Source: Byssothecium circinans (lineage: Eukaryota; Ascomycota; Dothideomycetes; Pleosporales; Massarinaceae). From it: DNA of 64,000 nt. Positions 11,346-23,011 of this stretch are shown one piece after another; the first letter of the stretch is position 1; each line of letters opens with the position of its first letter. Both the position numbers and the translations under genes were made by a program. Below the pieces are notes generated by a model that worked only from the letters and a program-made list of their open reading frames with translations, had not been told where the DNA came from and did not search any database. Location: assembly GCA_010015675.1 (NCBI GenBank), contig ML976978.1, forward strand, positions 962,093-1,026,092, in the 5' to 3' direction.

Positions 11346-13598
11346 ATGGCTTCCACTGCGAACCAACAGCAACCCTTCCCGGCTGTACCTCCGTCTCTCT
11401 CCGCTGGCGATCATGAGATGCGAGACTACTACGCCCCCCAAAATGCACCACGACCTACACCAAACCAAACACCATACCTCAAACCATATCTCGGCCTTCG
11501 AGCTAGGCTCTCACAGATATGGATCAACCGCTGGACAATCCTCCTCCTTCTCGTCCTCGTCCGCCTTCTCTTTGCCATCGCAAGCACCAACACCAGCCTC
11601 ACTACCGCTCGCCGTGAGGCTCTCAGCGCTTGCACCCAAGTCGAGAAAATGGGCAGCTCCATGGCCTCCATGCCGCACTTCATGGCCAAAGGCGTCAACC
11701 AGATGACCTCTTCCGGAATCGAAAAGACCGTCCATGGCCTCCTTAAAATGCTGGACCTCACTGTCAAGGGCGTTGAAGAGATTGTGCTCTTTGTCATTCA
11801 CATGCTGACCAGCACATACCTCTGCCTGATCACCCTCGTTGTCTCCGGAAGCATGCGCGCCGCCGTCGAAATCGGTACCGCCGTCGCCAAGAATTTGAAC
11901 CAAACCATCGAAGACGTCACCAACGGTATCGGCGATGCCCTGAGCAAGGGCCAGAAGTCTTTCGAGCTCATCTTCGACAAAATCAAAAACGTGCCGTTGA
12001 TTGGAGACATCAAGAACCCGATACCCAACCTCGACGGTCCGATTCAAAAGTTGAAATCGCTTGAGGCGCCGAAAGACATGATGGACAGCATCAACAAGCT
12101 GAACAACTCGATACCGAACTTCGAAGAGGTGCAGAAATTCACCGACGACCTCATCCGAATTCCTTTCGAAGAGATCAGGAAGCTCATCAAAGGCATGGAC
12201 AACTTCACCTTTGACGCCAAGGTCCTTCCTGTGCCTCAAAAGGAGCAACTCAACTTCTGCACCGAGGGCAACTCCATCAACGAATTTTTCGACACCCTCA
12301 TCGAGCTCGGTCAATCGGCCAAAAAGACTGCCCTGATTGTTCTCATCATCTTGGCTCTTCTCGCCATAGTCCCAATGGCCTACATGGAGATTCGACGCTA
12401 TCGGAGAATGCAAGAACGCGCCGCACTCTTCCACGAAGGCCATGAGCCCATGGATGTCGTCTATCTCGCTTCCCGCTCCACGTCATCCACCATCGGACTT
12501 TGGCTCGGCCGCCGTTTCGGGTCATCTCGTCGTCAAGCTATCATGCGTTGGGCTTGGGCATATGGCACCTCGATACCCATGCTCTTCCTGATCTCTCTAG
12601 GTATTGCCGGTCTCTTCTCCTGCTTCTGCCAATATCTGCTGTTGAAGAAGATCGAGGACAAGACCCCAGAGCTCACCGATGAGGTCGCCAACTTCGCCGA
12701 GAAGGTTGTCGTCAAGCTCAACAACGCTTCCATGTCCTGGTCTGGTGGCGTCAACGGCGCCGTCGGCAAGCTCGACAAGACAATCAACGATGACGTGCTT
12801 GGTGTCGTCACGAAAGGCACGTCCGCAGTCAACGAAACGATCAACAAGTTCGTTGACAAGACCAACGAAGCGATCAATAAATCTTTAGGCGACACGATTC
12901 TCAAGGACGCCGTCCAAGAAGTCCTGAAATGCTTGGTTGGGCTCAAAATCACTGCTATTCAGAAGGGTCTCACCTGGGTTCACGACAACGCTCACGTTAC
13001 CTTTCCCAGCGTGGCCAACGACACCCTATCCCTTGGAGCTCTTGCTAGAGTCAGCGAAGCCAATTCAGCTCAAGAGCTACTTGCCGACCCGAACAGCAAA
13101 GCCAAGGATGAGGTCACTGAAGCCATCCAGTTCGTCCTCAACGGCATGAAGAGTGGCATTCGCACTGAAGCTCTGATCTCCACCACTCTCATCGTTATCT
13201 GGTTGATCATGGCTCTTGGTGGGTTCGCCTACGCTATTACACATCTGGCTCGCCACAATACTCCAGAAGGCACAGCCTATGTCGTTGACCCCGTTCACGA
13301 TCACGAGCCCAAGCCGTTCCCAATGGACGGCGCGCCGCCATCATATGAGCCTGCATCGTACGCTCCACCGACCCGATCTTTCCGGACCTATGCTCCAAGC
13401 GACAACTCCCCCCCCACCGAAACGATTGGCCAAGTGGACGCACGTACGGTTACCGACTCATCTCGTCCCGGTCACGCCCGAGTAAGCAGCTATGGCCACC
13501 TTGCTGACCCATCTCCCCTCGACGAAAAGCGCAATCCCTTCGCCGACAATACCCCACACGAGAAGAATCCCATTGGTAATTCATCCTATCGCCGATAA
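11346..13598 (+). CDS. PRM1: Plasma membrane fusion protein Prm1
   Basis: Single-exon 750-aa protein with the architecture of Prm1, the pheromone-induced multi-pass protein that helps plasma membranes fuse between mating cells (and in hyphal fusion of filamentous fungi). Hydrophobic segments are at about residues 58-76 (WTILLLLVLVRLLFAI), 140-165, 325-348 (ALIVLIILALLAIVPMAY), 411-433 and 612-636. Between them are two long extracellular loops of amphipathic helices with many NxS/T sites. The sequence after TM1 (SACTQVEKMGSSMASMPHFM) is typical of the family. The C-terminal 110 residues are a Pro/Ser-rich cytoplasmic tail, which varies among homologues. Length agrees with other Pezizomycotina Prm1 proteins (about 650-760 aa). 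The start at 11346 follows a pyrimidine-rich leader. Confidence 0.9.
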   Translation: MASTANQQQPFPAVPPSLSAGDHEMRDYYAPQNAPRPTPNQTPYLKPYLGLRARLSQIWINRWTILLLLVLVRLLFAIASTNTSLTTARREALSACTQVEKMGSSMASMPHFMAKGVNQMTSSGIEKTVHGLLKMLDLTVKGVEEIVLFVIHMLTSTYLCLITLVVSGSMRAAVEIGTAVAKNLNQTIEDVTNGIGDALSKGQKSFELIFDKIKNVPLIGDIKNPIPNLDGPIQKLKSLEAPKDMMDSINKLNNSIPNFEEVQKFTDDLIRIPFEEIRKLIKGMDNFTFDAKVLPVPQKEQLNFCTEGNSINEFFDTLIELGQSAKKTALIVLIILALLAIVPMAYMEIRRYRRMQERAALFHEGHEPMDVVYLASRSTSSTIGLWLGRRFGSSRRQAIMRWAWAYGTSIPMLFLISLGIAGLFSCFCQYLLLKKIEDKTPELTDEVANFAEKVVVKLNNASMSWSGGVNGAVGKLDKTINDDVLGVVTKGTSAVNETINKFVDKTNEAINKSLGDTILKDAVQEVLKCLVGLKITAIQKGLTWVHDNAHVTFPSVANDTLSLGALARVSEANSAQELLADPNSKAKDEVTEAIQFVLNGMKSGIRTEALISTTLIVIWLIMALGGFAYAITHLARHNTPEGTAYVVDPVHDHEPKPFPMDGAPPSYEPASYAPPTRSFRTYAPSDNSPPTETIGQVDARTVTDSSRPGHARVSSYGHLADPSPLDEKRNPFADNTPHEKNPIGNSSYRR

Positions 13599-15236
13599 CC
13601 CGCTCTCTTCCCTGACCTTTTCGCTTGCGTTCTGAGTCTACGAAGATGCGCGGGTTGCTACATCGGCCTGTCATGAGCCGTAATTGCTCAGGTTACGTAA
13701 TTTGGACTTTGAGGTCCCCCGTTCACTCAGGCTGATGCGTTTACGCTCTCCGAGTTAGAGTCTTCCCGCTACTTGATGGAGCTTTCAGCTCCTCGTAGCT
13801 GGTTGAAGATGGAACGAAACTGGTGTTTTGCATTTACATTCCCTTTCAACTCTATCGTTGACTGATCTTCTACGTCTGAGCTTTTGCTCGACGATTGTGG
13901 AGTGACGTCAACTCTAATGTATTTCTGGTTTGGACGTTTTGTGTTGTGCTCTGCATTTTGGTTGTTTGGGCGTTGGAGATATCCCTCTCATTTGCATGGA
14001 AACATGTTGGAGTGTTTTTCTTGAAAACTTTTCCTTTGTCAGATACCCCAAAGACTTTCCGTATTTCATCTCTCGCGAGATTTTCTTTACAAACGTCAAG
14101 TCTTCTTGATTCAAACACTCCGTCTTTCCTTGTAAAAATGAGTCTGTGTGTGTATCTCCTTTGGTATGTCTGTTCCCGAGGGCCTTTCCCGCCGCACCTC
14201 TCCAGCGCGCCCTACATTCCATTTTCCCTTCTCTCGCACATCGCACCCGCTCCGCGCCTCCCCGTGGCTTGCCCGGTTGGCCCCGAGCCGCTGCTCTGTT
14301 GCGTGCAGTCAAGGACGCAAATGCATGTGTAGTGGAATGAACGCTGTGAAGTGCCGCGTATATTGGCTATGATCGCTCTGTTTTTCGCCTCTCCTTCACA
14401 CCGCTTTCCGTTAACTCACCGGCCCTTCTGGATGCATCTTTTAGACCCTCTGAGGCTGTTGCTGGGGGAAGGCGTGAGTGTGTTGGACGAGCTGCTGAGT
14501 TGGTAACGAGCGTTGTGACTTCTCTCCTCACTTTCTGGCTGTCTCTCTTCTGTTGAGCAGGATCGAGAGAGGTGGTTGGAAGAGAGTCGAGTGGAAGACG
14601 ACAGAGATGTGTTGCGTTGGCTTAATACTCTTTATTTTCCTTGTAAAGAGGGCAGGTTGAAGGATCCTCATCCCTAGGATGCTGGGTTGGTTTTTGCGCT
14701 GCTTGCAGCGCCGTTCTGTGTTGATTCTGTTGCGCGCTCGCTTCTGAGTTGTGCCGGAACCTATCTGGACTGGCGGGTCTGGTTGGAATTGGGGGAAGAT
14801 GGGCTTTGACAGTCCGTATTGTGGTGGATAATGTCGGTCCTTTGTATCTAGTGCGGGAGGGTTTCAAGACGGCTTTCCGACCAGATTGCTTTAACTGGAG
14901 GCTGTCGATTTGTCAAATTGGAAGTGTTCCTCCCGAATCTTGTTTGAATTGCTTGACGGTGAATCATTTAACGTGTACGAAGTTTAACGGTGAAGTTTGG
15001 AATTGTGTGATTTGTCTGCCAACAAATGTGTACGTATGTAGTGAATGATGCGGCACGTGACAGGGCATCGGCGGTCCGAGCGCAGGTCAAGTGGTCGGGA
15101 ATGACGATGCACCGCCGAGCGCGCTCGTTCTCGCCAGCTTGAAGGAGCTCCTGGCAACACGGAACGCGCACGCTCCGACAATGATATCACGACAATGAAA
15201 TGACGATGAAACGGTCTTCCGCTCCGCTTCCTCAAC
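13599..15236. other. Intergenic between PRM1 and VPS39
   Basis: About 1.6 kb with no supported gene. It has T-rich stretches at 13900-14100 and 14350-14650 and no recognisable protein motif in the short frames. It should hold the PRM1 3' end and VPS39 promoter, since both genes are on the + strand. Confidence 0.5.
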
Positions 15237-18200
15237 ATGCTCTCCGCTTTTACAGCTCGACCCGTCGTTGAGCTCAAGCAGCGCGACAAGTCCAAGATCG
15301 AGTCCTTGCTAGCCTACGGTATGCCGCATGCTCAGGCTTCAAAAGCAGTCGCTAATAGAATACAGGCGACCGGGTCCTCGTAGGCCTAAATACCGGCGCC
15401 CTCCGCATCTATCGCGTCAACGAACCGACTGAAGAAGACGAAGCGCCTGTGCAAAATGGCACACAGACCGACGGGCAGCCATCCGAGCCTCCTACGCCTA
15501 AAGTCAAGCCCGCTGACCTCCTACGCGAAGAGGAGAAGTTTTCGCGACGCCCTGTGCAGCAACTAGCCATAATCAAAGAATCCAGCATCCTCGTGTCGCT
15601 CTCAGACAACCATGTCTCGATCCACGACCTTCAAACGTATGCGCTGCAGGAGAAGCTGGAGAAGACGCGCGGTGCTACCACCTTTGCCGTGACGAGTAAT
15701 ATTGTCAAAGACCCGAGCACGGGCATACCGAGCATTATGAGTAGATTGGCGGTTGCAGTCAAGAGAAAGATTATACTGTGGACGTGGCAGGATATGGAGT
15801 TAAGTGGGGAGGCTACCGAGATCACACTTGTTGCTTCTGTCAAGAGCTTGACGTGGGCGACGGGGACGAAGATCGTGGCTGGCATGGACCCAGGGTTCGT
15901 CATGGTGGATGTGGAGAGTCAGGCCATACAGGACATTATCAAGCCTGGCGCGCTAGGTGAGGCGGCTGGGAAAGAGGGTGCCCGCTTTGGTGCCGTGTCG
16001 TCATCGGGAATGGGGTATATGGGAATGGGAAGCTGGGTACCGAAGCCGCTGGCTACTAGGCTTGGGGAGGGCGAAATGCTGCTCGCAAAGGATGTGAACA
16101 GCTTGTTCATTGATACGGACGGAAATGCGCTCGACAAGCGACAAGTCCCATGGCCATCGGCGCCAGAGAGCCTAGCGTACTCGTACCCCTACATGCTCGC
16201 TCTGCAACCACCATCGAAGGGAGGCCTTGAAGTTAGAAATCCAGATACGATGAATCTGCTACAGACGATTGCGCTCCCGAACGCGAACTTCATGTCGGTC
16301 CCTCAACCAAATATCAGCTTGGCGCATGCAGGGAAGGGCTTCTTGATCGGAAGCGATCGATGCATTTGGAGGATGGGGGCACAGGACTACGAGTCCCAGA
16401 TCGATGAGCTGGTTTTGAATGGACGATACGATGAGGCGCTCAGCCTGCTCAACATGCTCGAAGATACACTGCTCCATGACAAGGAGGGACGGGTACGGGA
16501 AATTATGATGCTAAAGGCTCAAGCGCTCTTCGACCTACGCAAGTTCCGCGAAGCGATGGACCTCTTTACAGATGCCAAAGCCCCCCCTGAGCGTGTTATT
16601 GCACTGTATCCGAGATCAATTGCTGGCGAATACTCCTCAGCCGAGAGTGTCAAGGACACCGAAAGCGTCGTGGATGAAGAAGAGACAGAAGAAGCCGCCA
16701 GCGAGAAGCCTGCAACCGAGAGCAAAGAATCTGTACAAACACCCGTTCCTACTATCGGACGGTCCATGATGGGCAGGTTCGTGGGTGGTCACAAGAAAGT
16801 GGATGCAGACGCGACTTCTATCAGGTCCGCCGTCAAGGACGATGCAGCCGATACCGCTAGCATCAAAGGCAAGACATCGGAGACCATTGTACCGGACCGA
16901 ACTCTTGAAGGCAAGGATTTGAAGCTCGCTGTGCATGCTTTACAGTCGTTCCTAGCGCAATGTCGTGTTCAGATCAAGCGGTACATCGACATTGACGGCA
17001 CGCTGAAGGAGCCTTTGCCTCAGCAGAGCGAAAGTCAAGCTGAGGAATATAAGCCACCATTCCACTTCTTCATTCAACAAACAGGGCCACCTTCGCAGAT
17101 TGACTGGGCGGCTGAGCTTTTGAAGGTCGCACAACTGGTAGACACAACGTTGTTTCGAGCGTATATGCTGGCAAGCCCCGGCCTTGCTGGTCCGCTTTTT
17201 CGTTTGCCCAACTTTTGCGAACCGGATGTTGTCCAGGAAAAGCTGTACGAGACGGGTCGGTATGCCGATCTCGTCGACTTCCTTCATGGCAAGAAGCTTC
17301 ATCGACAAGCATTGGAGCTGCTGGAGAAATTTGGCAAAAATGAAGCAGATGAGGAGGTTTCACCAGCGCTTCAAGGACCGCAACGAACTGTGGGATACCT
17401 TCAGCAACTGCCTCCAGAAATGCTCGACTTGATACTTGAGTTTGCGGAGTGGCCGCTACGAACCGATCCTACACTCGGCATGGAAATTTTCCTCGCGGAT
17501 ACTGAGAATGCGGAGACACTGCCGCGACAAAAGGTGGTGGACTACCTCCAAGAAATCGATCCCAAGCTATCCGTCAAGTATCTCGAGCATATCATCGAAG
17601 AGCTTGGAGATCTCGAACCGGACTTCCACCAACGGCTCGTAGATCTATTCCTAGAGCGATTGAAAGTCGGCGAATTCGAGAGCGACGAGGAACGAGAGAA
17701 ATGGAGAGAGAGACTTCAAACCTTCCTCAAAACGAGTGCGAACTATAACAGATACCGCGTGCTCAAGCAGCTTCCCCCCGACGATCCAGACTACTACGAA
17801 GCAAAAGCCATTGTACTCAGTAAAATGGGGCAGCACAGGCAAGCGTTACAGATCTACGTCTTCGATATAAAAGACTACGACAAAGCTGAAGAGTAAGCGC
17901 ATCTCCCCATCCACCGTCCACCCGTTCTCAAAATTCCCTTCCCGTCCCTTCCTTCTCTACTAACATATCCAAGGTATTGCAACCAAACGTACCTAACAGC
18001 CGCCCCCCACCCCCAATCCCCCACAAAATCCTTCCAACCCACCTCTACCATCGCAAGCACAACAAACTACGACGACCCAGAAGAACCCTCAATCTACCAC
18101 ATCCTCCTCTCCCTCTACCTCCAACCACCGCCCCCGCACGCCCCCAACTGGCCCCCCGCCCTAGCCCTCCTCTCCAAGCACGGCGCCCGCCTCCCAGCCT

Positions 18201-18595
18201 CCACAACACTGGACCTCGTCCCGCCCTCCCTGCCCGTCAGGGACCTAGCGTCCTACTTCCTCGGCCGTATCCGCAACGCGAATTCCGTCATGAACGAGGA
18301 GCGCATCGTCGCGAGACTGCGCGGCGTGGAGAAGGTAGAGGTCGAGGGGCAGGTGCTGCTCGGCGAGGGGGGGATGGGCAGGGGCAGGCATGGGAAGGGG
18401 GTTCCTGGCGGGTTGAATCGCAGGGTTGTGGTGGGCGAGGAGAGGCATTGTGCGGTTTGTCATAAGAGGTTTGGGGGGAGCGCTATTAGGGTTTATCCGG
18501 ATAATAGTGTGGTGCATTCGGGGTGTTTGAGGGGGAGTGTGGGGAGGAAAGGGGGCTGGGATAGGATAGGGAGTGGTGGTGGTGGGTGGAGATAG
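15237..18595 (+). CDS. VPS39: Vacuolar sorting protein Vps39/Vam6 (HOPS subunit)
   Basis: Model: 15237-15318, 15366-17892 and 17974-18595, joined in frame to 1076 aa. Intron 1 (47 bases) and intron 2 (81 bases, CTAAC branch) have GT...AG ends. Vps39 is the HOPS/vCLAMP subunit that binds Rab7/Ypt7 and tethers membranes at the vacuole. Residues about 10-330 form an N-terminal CNH/beta-propeller region (DRVLVGLNTGALRIYRVN at its start). Then follow the Vps39 domain 1 helices (YDEALSLLNMLED, FDLRKFREAMDLF) and a clathrin-repeat-like domain. A C-terminal domain ends in a CxxC...HxxC zinc-binding signature (HCAVCHKRF ... VVHSGC). Length is close to yeast Vam6 (1049 aa). A Ser/Glu-rich insertion lies near residues 410-500. 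The last exon is unusually C-rich then G-rich. Confidence 0.9.
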
Positions 18596-19298
18596 ATTAG
18601 GAGAGATGGGTGGGGGGGGTTTTGTGGTATGTGTGGTTCAGTTGTTTTGTGGGCCGGTTGTTTTTGGACCTGGTTGAGAGGTGCGAGGCAAAGAGAGGGT
18701 TGGTGTGTGGAGTGTGTATGAGGCGGAAGTTTGATTGAATCGAAGCTGAGAGCTGAGTTTGTTGATACCCGCATAGAGGTCTTTTTAATTCTTATCTTTT
18801 GAGAGCAAAAGCTCCCGCCGTGCCGTACCCACAGTGCCACCTATATCCTACCTAATATAAGCATTTGTGGAATGTTTGAATCATGCACTTGATCCGCGCC
18901 GTCTTTGCCTCTGCCTTTGCCTCTGAGACTCGCATACCGCCTTCCCATATGCACGCATCTGCCTACTGTCGTCTCACATGCACGCATCCCAAACGTCGCT
19001 TCCTCCCTCGCTGAACCAAGAGCCATGGCAGTGCAGCTAGCTTGCTCGAAGCAATTCACTACCTCTGTCGCATCGACGTGTGCCGTGTCGTGCCGTGTCG
19101 CGTCCTCAAGCCCCAATATCGACATCGATATTAATAGCCACATCACTAAACCCCTCTCCAGACACCAGACAGACTCTCCATCAAACCAACATCAACCCTC
19201 TACCTATCGTCCGCGCATGCATCCTCACTCCGATCAATCGATCCAAAACAACCCACAATTCCGAATCTGAATCTGAATCTGAATCCGAATGTGAATGT
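18596..19298. other. Tail-to-tail intergenic, VPS39 / GON7
   Basis: The 3' ends of two convergent genes meet here. No gene is seen. A hexamer microsatellite at 19263-19298 abuts the GON7 stop codon. Confidence 0.5.
19263..19298. repeat. Hexamer microsatellite (GAATCT)n
   Basis: Six hexamers: three exact GAATCT, then GAATCC and two GAATGT. The array ends one base before the complementary stop codon of the minus-strand GON7 gene. Confidence 0.85.
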
Positions 19299-19667
19299 TC
19301 AGCCCCCTCCCACCTCCTCTGCATCCCCCTCCTCCCCGTAATTCCTCTCCAACTCGCCAACCTCCTCCTCCTCATTCAACCCCTCCATGCCTTTACCGCT
19401 ACCAGCGCCAGCGCCCGCTTTCTCCTCAGCCATTTTGCGTGTGAGGAAGACGTTGGTTTCGGCTTGGAGGGATTTTATCGCGGTTTGGAGGGCGCGGAGG
19501 GAGGCGGTGCGTTGGTCTGTCGTGACGGCTGAGGGAGGGGTGAGGGAGGGGAGGGGGTGGGTGAATTGTTCGGTCGTGGTGGCGGTGCTGGTGGTGGTGC
19601 TGGTGGTGGTGGGTGAGAGGGAAGTGGAGGTGTAGGTCGCGGTTAGGCTTGGAGCGGTGGATGGCAT
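19299..19667 (-). CDS. GON7: EKC/KEOPS complex subunit Gon7
   Basis: Small intron-less ORF of 122 aa (ATG at 19667). Gon7 is the fungal accessory subunit of the KEOPS complex (Kae1, Bud32, Cgi121, Pcc1), which makes the t6A modification of ANN-decoding tRNAs and affects telomeres. The match is by family pattern: an N-terminal LTATYTS-like segment, a Thr/Ser-rich linker, LPSLTPPS, then a helix (RTASLRALQTAIKSLQAETNVFLTRKMAEEKA), and an acidic tail containing NYGEE. Fungal Gon7 proteins are about 100-125 aa and partly disordered, as here. The protein is easily missed because it is short and low in complexity. It is convergent with VPS39. Confidence 0.78.
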   Translation of the reverse strand: MPSTAPSLTATYTSTSLSPTTTSTTTSTATTTEQFTHPLPSLTPPSAVTTDQRTASLRALQTAIKSLQAETNVFLTRKMAEEKAGAGAGSGKGMEGLNEEEEVGELERNYGEEGDAEEVGGG

Positions 19668-20288
19668 GATGTTTGTGGGGGGTATGGGAGGTGAGAGGTG
19701 GTGGTGCGGAGTCGTGGGTGGGAGGAAGAGATGTTTATGTTGATGTTGACGTTGTTGTTGCGTTTGGAGGTTGGGATTGGTGGGGTAGGGATTATGTCAG
19801 CTAGAGGCTCAAAATATGTTACTTTTGCGCATCGGACTTTGCTTATCGATAACATCTTCCAGCACCACCACCACGTCTGCACTTTTCTGCATAGCAGTTC
19901 GCAACCACTTTCTTAATCCACACCAAAATTTCAACTCCTGCTTGTGGTGGCAACATCTAATGCCAAATCGGTTTGATTACCGTTTGATATCACTCGTAAG
20001 TAATGTATACTCATTACAGGGATATTGTGTTCCTACGGCTGAGAGTGGCTGCACGGACTTGAGCTGAACCTTGTGGGTGAGTGGCTTGTTGCGGGGTAGC
20101 CTCTTAGGGAGTTCGGTGTGCTCGAAGGGCCCCCGCTGGATAAGAAGTCTGGAAGATCCCCGTGAGGAGGGGCATCTTCCAGATTCTTGAATCTCACGCA
20201 GTGAAGCTGTCATTGCTCTTGTGTTTTACTCGCGAGGCATTAGCATCTCTTTGGGGCTCACTACTCTGTCTAACCCCTCATGTCTTTT
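19668..20288. other. Intergenic
   Basis: No gene seen. It is the shared region between the GON7 start (minus strand) and the 3' end of the minus-strand 2EXR gene, so it should hold the GON7 promoter. Confidence 0.5.
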
Positions 20289-21092
20289 TTACACAATCCC
20301 GTATTTTGATTTAATTTCTCGCATGTCCCATTCCCTTCTCAGCTGCCCATCATCCAACAACCTGATCCAGCGAACTTGTTCACACAAGATCTCATTATCT
20401 CTTATCATCCTAGGCGGCGGGTCAAACACCTCGCCGAGTTCTCTTTCTACCATCCTCAGTCCCGCTTCTCGACCCACAGGCTTCCTTCCTCCCTCATTCG
20501 GGCTGACTAACAAAGAACTCGCCGCCATCCATTGCGGGACCGGTGGGACCGTCAATATATCCACAGTGATAGTGTCGACGTCAATCTTCTTTTCTTCCGC
20601 ATTTTTAGGTGGAAAGGGGAGCCAGGGCCCTTTGGTTAGGAAGTCGTTGAGCATGCAGACGAGACTGTAACGCCAGAGCGCCGCGCAGCCCCTTGAAAGC
20701 TCATAGTTGCCGAAGAAGCGGAGAGTGATTTCGAGCCGGTTGACTCTGGGTGTGATCGCTGGAATCAAAGTAGGAGTCGCATAAAGCCGTCCGATATTTT
20801 CCACCATGCAGTCGAGTCTGTACACTAACTTGTTCACGCGGATGACCCTGTGGAGGATTTCGCAGGCTTCGGAATAAATTTGGCGGTTTATGAGGAGAGA
20901 TGAGCTGGATATTTGGGGGCGGGCATAGCCAACGCACTTGTAGCCCAAATTGCCCCCTTCAGCGGGGTCTCTGATGCCGTAATGAGTAGTGCGGCAATGG
21001 TCTGGTGATGAGGGACAAGGCAATGGTGTGAAGAGCACGTCTTTGTAGACTTGGTCGCGGAGTTCACGGGACAGGGAAAAGAAGGTCGTCAT
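20289..21092 (-). CDS. 2EXR/F-box-like hypothetical protein
   Basis: Intron-less 267-aa ORF, ATG at 21092. It opens with FFSLSRELRDQVYKDVLF, the LP/LS-REL-R-(D/N)-x-(V/I)-Y pattern that starts fungal 2EXR and F-box-like proteins. It continues with SSSSLLINRQIYSEACEILH, the second typical block. The middle (NRLEITLRFFGNYELSRG) matches the region where these proteins compute or compare surfaces of helices; the C-terminal 90 residues are charged. This family is strongly expanded in filamentous ascomycetes and is often located in variable regions. Function unknown. It is the second member in this window besides the 319-1800 gene, but the two are only similar in these short blocks. It lies on the same strand as the MFS gene next to it. 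Confidence 0.75.
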   Translation of the reverse strand: MTTFFSLSRELRDQVYKDVLFTPLPCPSSPDHCRTTHYGIRDPAEGGNLGYKCVGYARPQISSSSLLINRQIYSEACEILHRVIRVNKLVYRLDCMVENIGRLYATPTLIPAITPRVNRLEITLRFFGNYELSRGCAALWRYSLVCMLNDFLTKGPWLPFPPKNAEEKKIDVDTITVDILTVPPVPQWMAASSLLVSPNEGGRKPVGREAGLRMVERELGEVFDPPPRMIRDNEILCEQVRWIRLLDDGQLRREWDMREIKSKYGIV

Positions 21093-21473
21093 TTTTGTGA
21101 TCTTTGAGGGGTGAAGGCCTAGGAAGTGAGACGTTGGTCGGATGATATATGATGAGGTTGATGAAGTTATATGGAGTTAAGTGCGGCTGAGAGCTGAGCT
21201 TTACCCCGCACACCTTTTCGAACATCAGATGGTCGGCGCTCGAACGCCCACGCAAGGAGGGGCGGCTGGAGTTTTGAGGAGCGAATGGAGAGGTGTACGT
21301 TCTATTTAGGTTAAGCGTATTCAGATTTTTGACATTGTTGTATAGATGGACCGTTATCAACGTCATCTCTTCTCTTCCGAGTCAATATGCAGTGTACGTA
21401 CGCAAACAAAAGAGGAGTACTTGATATGCTTGTTCGAGGATTGGAACTAACAGCACAAATATTGCAGGGCTGC
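21093..21473. other. Intergenic
   Basis: No gene seen in about 380 bases between two minus-strand genes. It should contain the 2EXR promoter and the MFS 3' end. Confidence 0.5.
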
Positions 21474-23011
21474 TCATTCGTGATCGACAGCCGCACAATA
21501 AGTGCTCTTGCTACGAATCCGCTCGCCCCAACGCCAAAGTACTACCACCGTTGTGCAGCCAACCACGCCAAATACGCCAGCAAGGATAGTAGCGCCATAA
21601 CCGTATCCCACAGCATCGAACATGTATGGCGCGAACATGGGGAAGAAGGCAGAAAAGGTGCTCCTGAGGACTAGATTCGTTGACACGGCGGACGCTGCGT
21701 AGGTTGTGTATGCGTCTATTGTATAGACTGACACGCACGATGAGCAGATGTAGCATCCAGCCGTGTAGATGACGCAACCAATATTAGGCAGGATCCAATG
21801 TTGATGCGTCTCGCCCGTCCATCCCCATTCTATCAAGCCGGCAGGAATGAGCAGGGTGCCGATGAGCATGACCGGGACACGGAATTCCGGACGCCCTTTG
21901 TTGTTAGCGGAGCGAGCTCGGAGAACTGAGTATACTTTATCGTTCAAGTGTCCAGCCACTAAAACCCCGGCAATAAAGCCGATAGCTGCTGAGACGTAGT
22001 TGAGGCTGCTAATTCGAGCACTCTGCCCGTATCGCTTCGTCCAGAGTGTCGAATACATGTAGAGGAACAGAAACATTGTGCCGTAGAGCAGAGCCATATA
22101 CACGGCAATAAGCTGTATTATGGGCTGAGTTGCGAGCATGCGTGCGGGGCGTTGGATATGGGCCCATAACGACAACTGTTCAATCTGACTTGTTGGATGA
22201 CTGGTCGATCCCTGTTCCAAGGTATCCTCGGATGTAGACGGTTGTAATGAATGGAGCTTCGCAAGCCGTGGTTCGAAAGTTTCTTCAAGAAAAATAACGG
22301 CCAGAACCAGAAGTGCTGAACTGACGATGGACGTGATCCAGAAGGTCCAGCGCCAACTGATGGCGTCTGAGATGTATGCACCAGCAATAGGACCCACGCC
22401 AGGCCCAAGGAGTGGAGCAACCATGAAGACGGCAAATGCCCTTCCTCGTTGATGCGGTGCCCATATATCTCCAATCACCCCACCCGCCACTGCATCCGCC
22501 GTGCAGGCACCGAAGCCTGAGAGTAGGCGAAAAGCAAGCATCTGCCCCAAATTGGTCGCAAAACCACAGCATGTATTCCAGATGATGAATACGGCAGTAC
22601 CGCATAGAACAGCTACCCGACGGCCAAAAATTTCCGACACTGGAGCGATGAGCAGTGGCCCGCATCCAACGCCAATAAGTATCAGAGAGTTGACCAGCAT
22701 CCATTGATAGCTACGGGTTATGGAGAGGTCCGAGGAGAGTGGTGCTCGTACCGGTGCCAGCATTGTCTCGGACAATGGCTGGACGAAGGCGAAGCCCGAT
22801 AATATTGCAGTTACTATCCATTTCTTGGGTATTGACCAGTTTCGTGGTCGGTTTTGATCGTTTGCCCTGTTCCAGACGTCGTGCTATTACCCAAAATGTT
22901 AGCTTCAGTGACCGGGAACGCAGATAATTGAGAACCGACCGTTGTTTGATCATCTTGCTGTGTGGGAGGTGATTCATGTAGCACTTTCTCGCCGCTCGTT
23001 TTGGTATCCAT
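21474..23011 (-). CDS. MFS transporter, DHA1-type drug:H+ antiporter
   Basis: Model on the minus strand: exon 22940-23011, a 56-base intron 22884-22939, exon 21474-22883; 493 aa. The intron has a good branch point (GCTAAC) and TAG acceptor but an unusual GTCGGT donor. Joining it gives the standard fungal MFS start: DVWNRANDQNRPRNWS then KKW, before TM1. About twelve hydrophobic segments follow. Family signatures are visible: APVSEIFGRR (motif A of the first loop), GFGACTADAVAGGVIGDIW, GRAFAVFMVAPLLGPGVGPIAG (motif C, antiporter type) and SWRWTFWI. This subfamily exports drugs, polyamines or fungal metabolites across the plasma membrane. Substrate cannot be told from sequence. It is the best-preserved gene of the accessory block at 21-28 kb and could have exported the product of a lost pathway. 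Confidence 0.85.

Noticed and set aside
11511..12443. Long antisense frame (310 codons) inside PRM1
   Set aside because: It has no recognisable motif and mirrors the coding composition of PRM1, which has full family support on the + strand.
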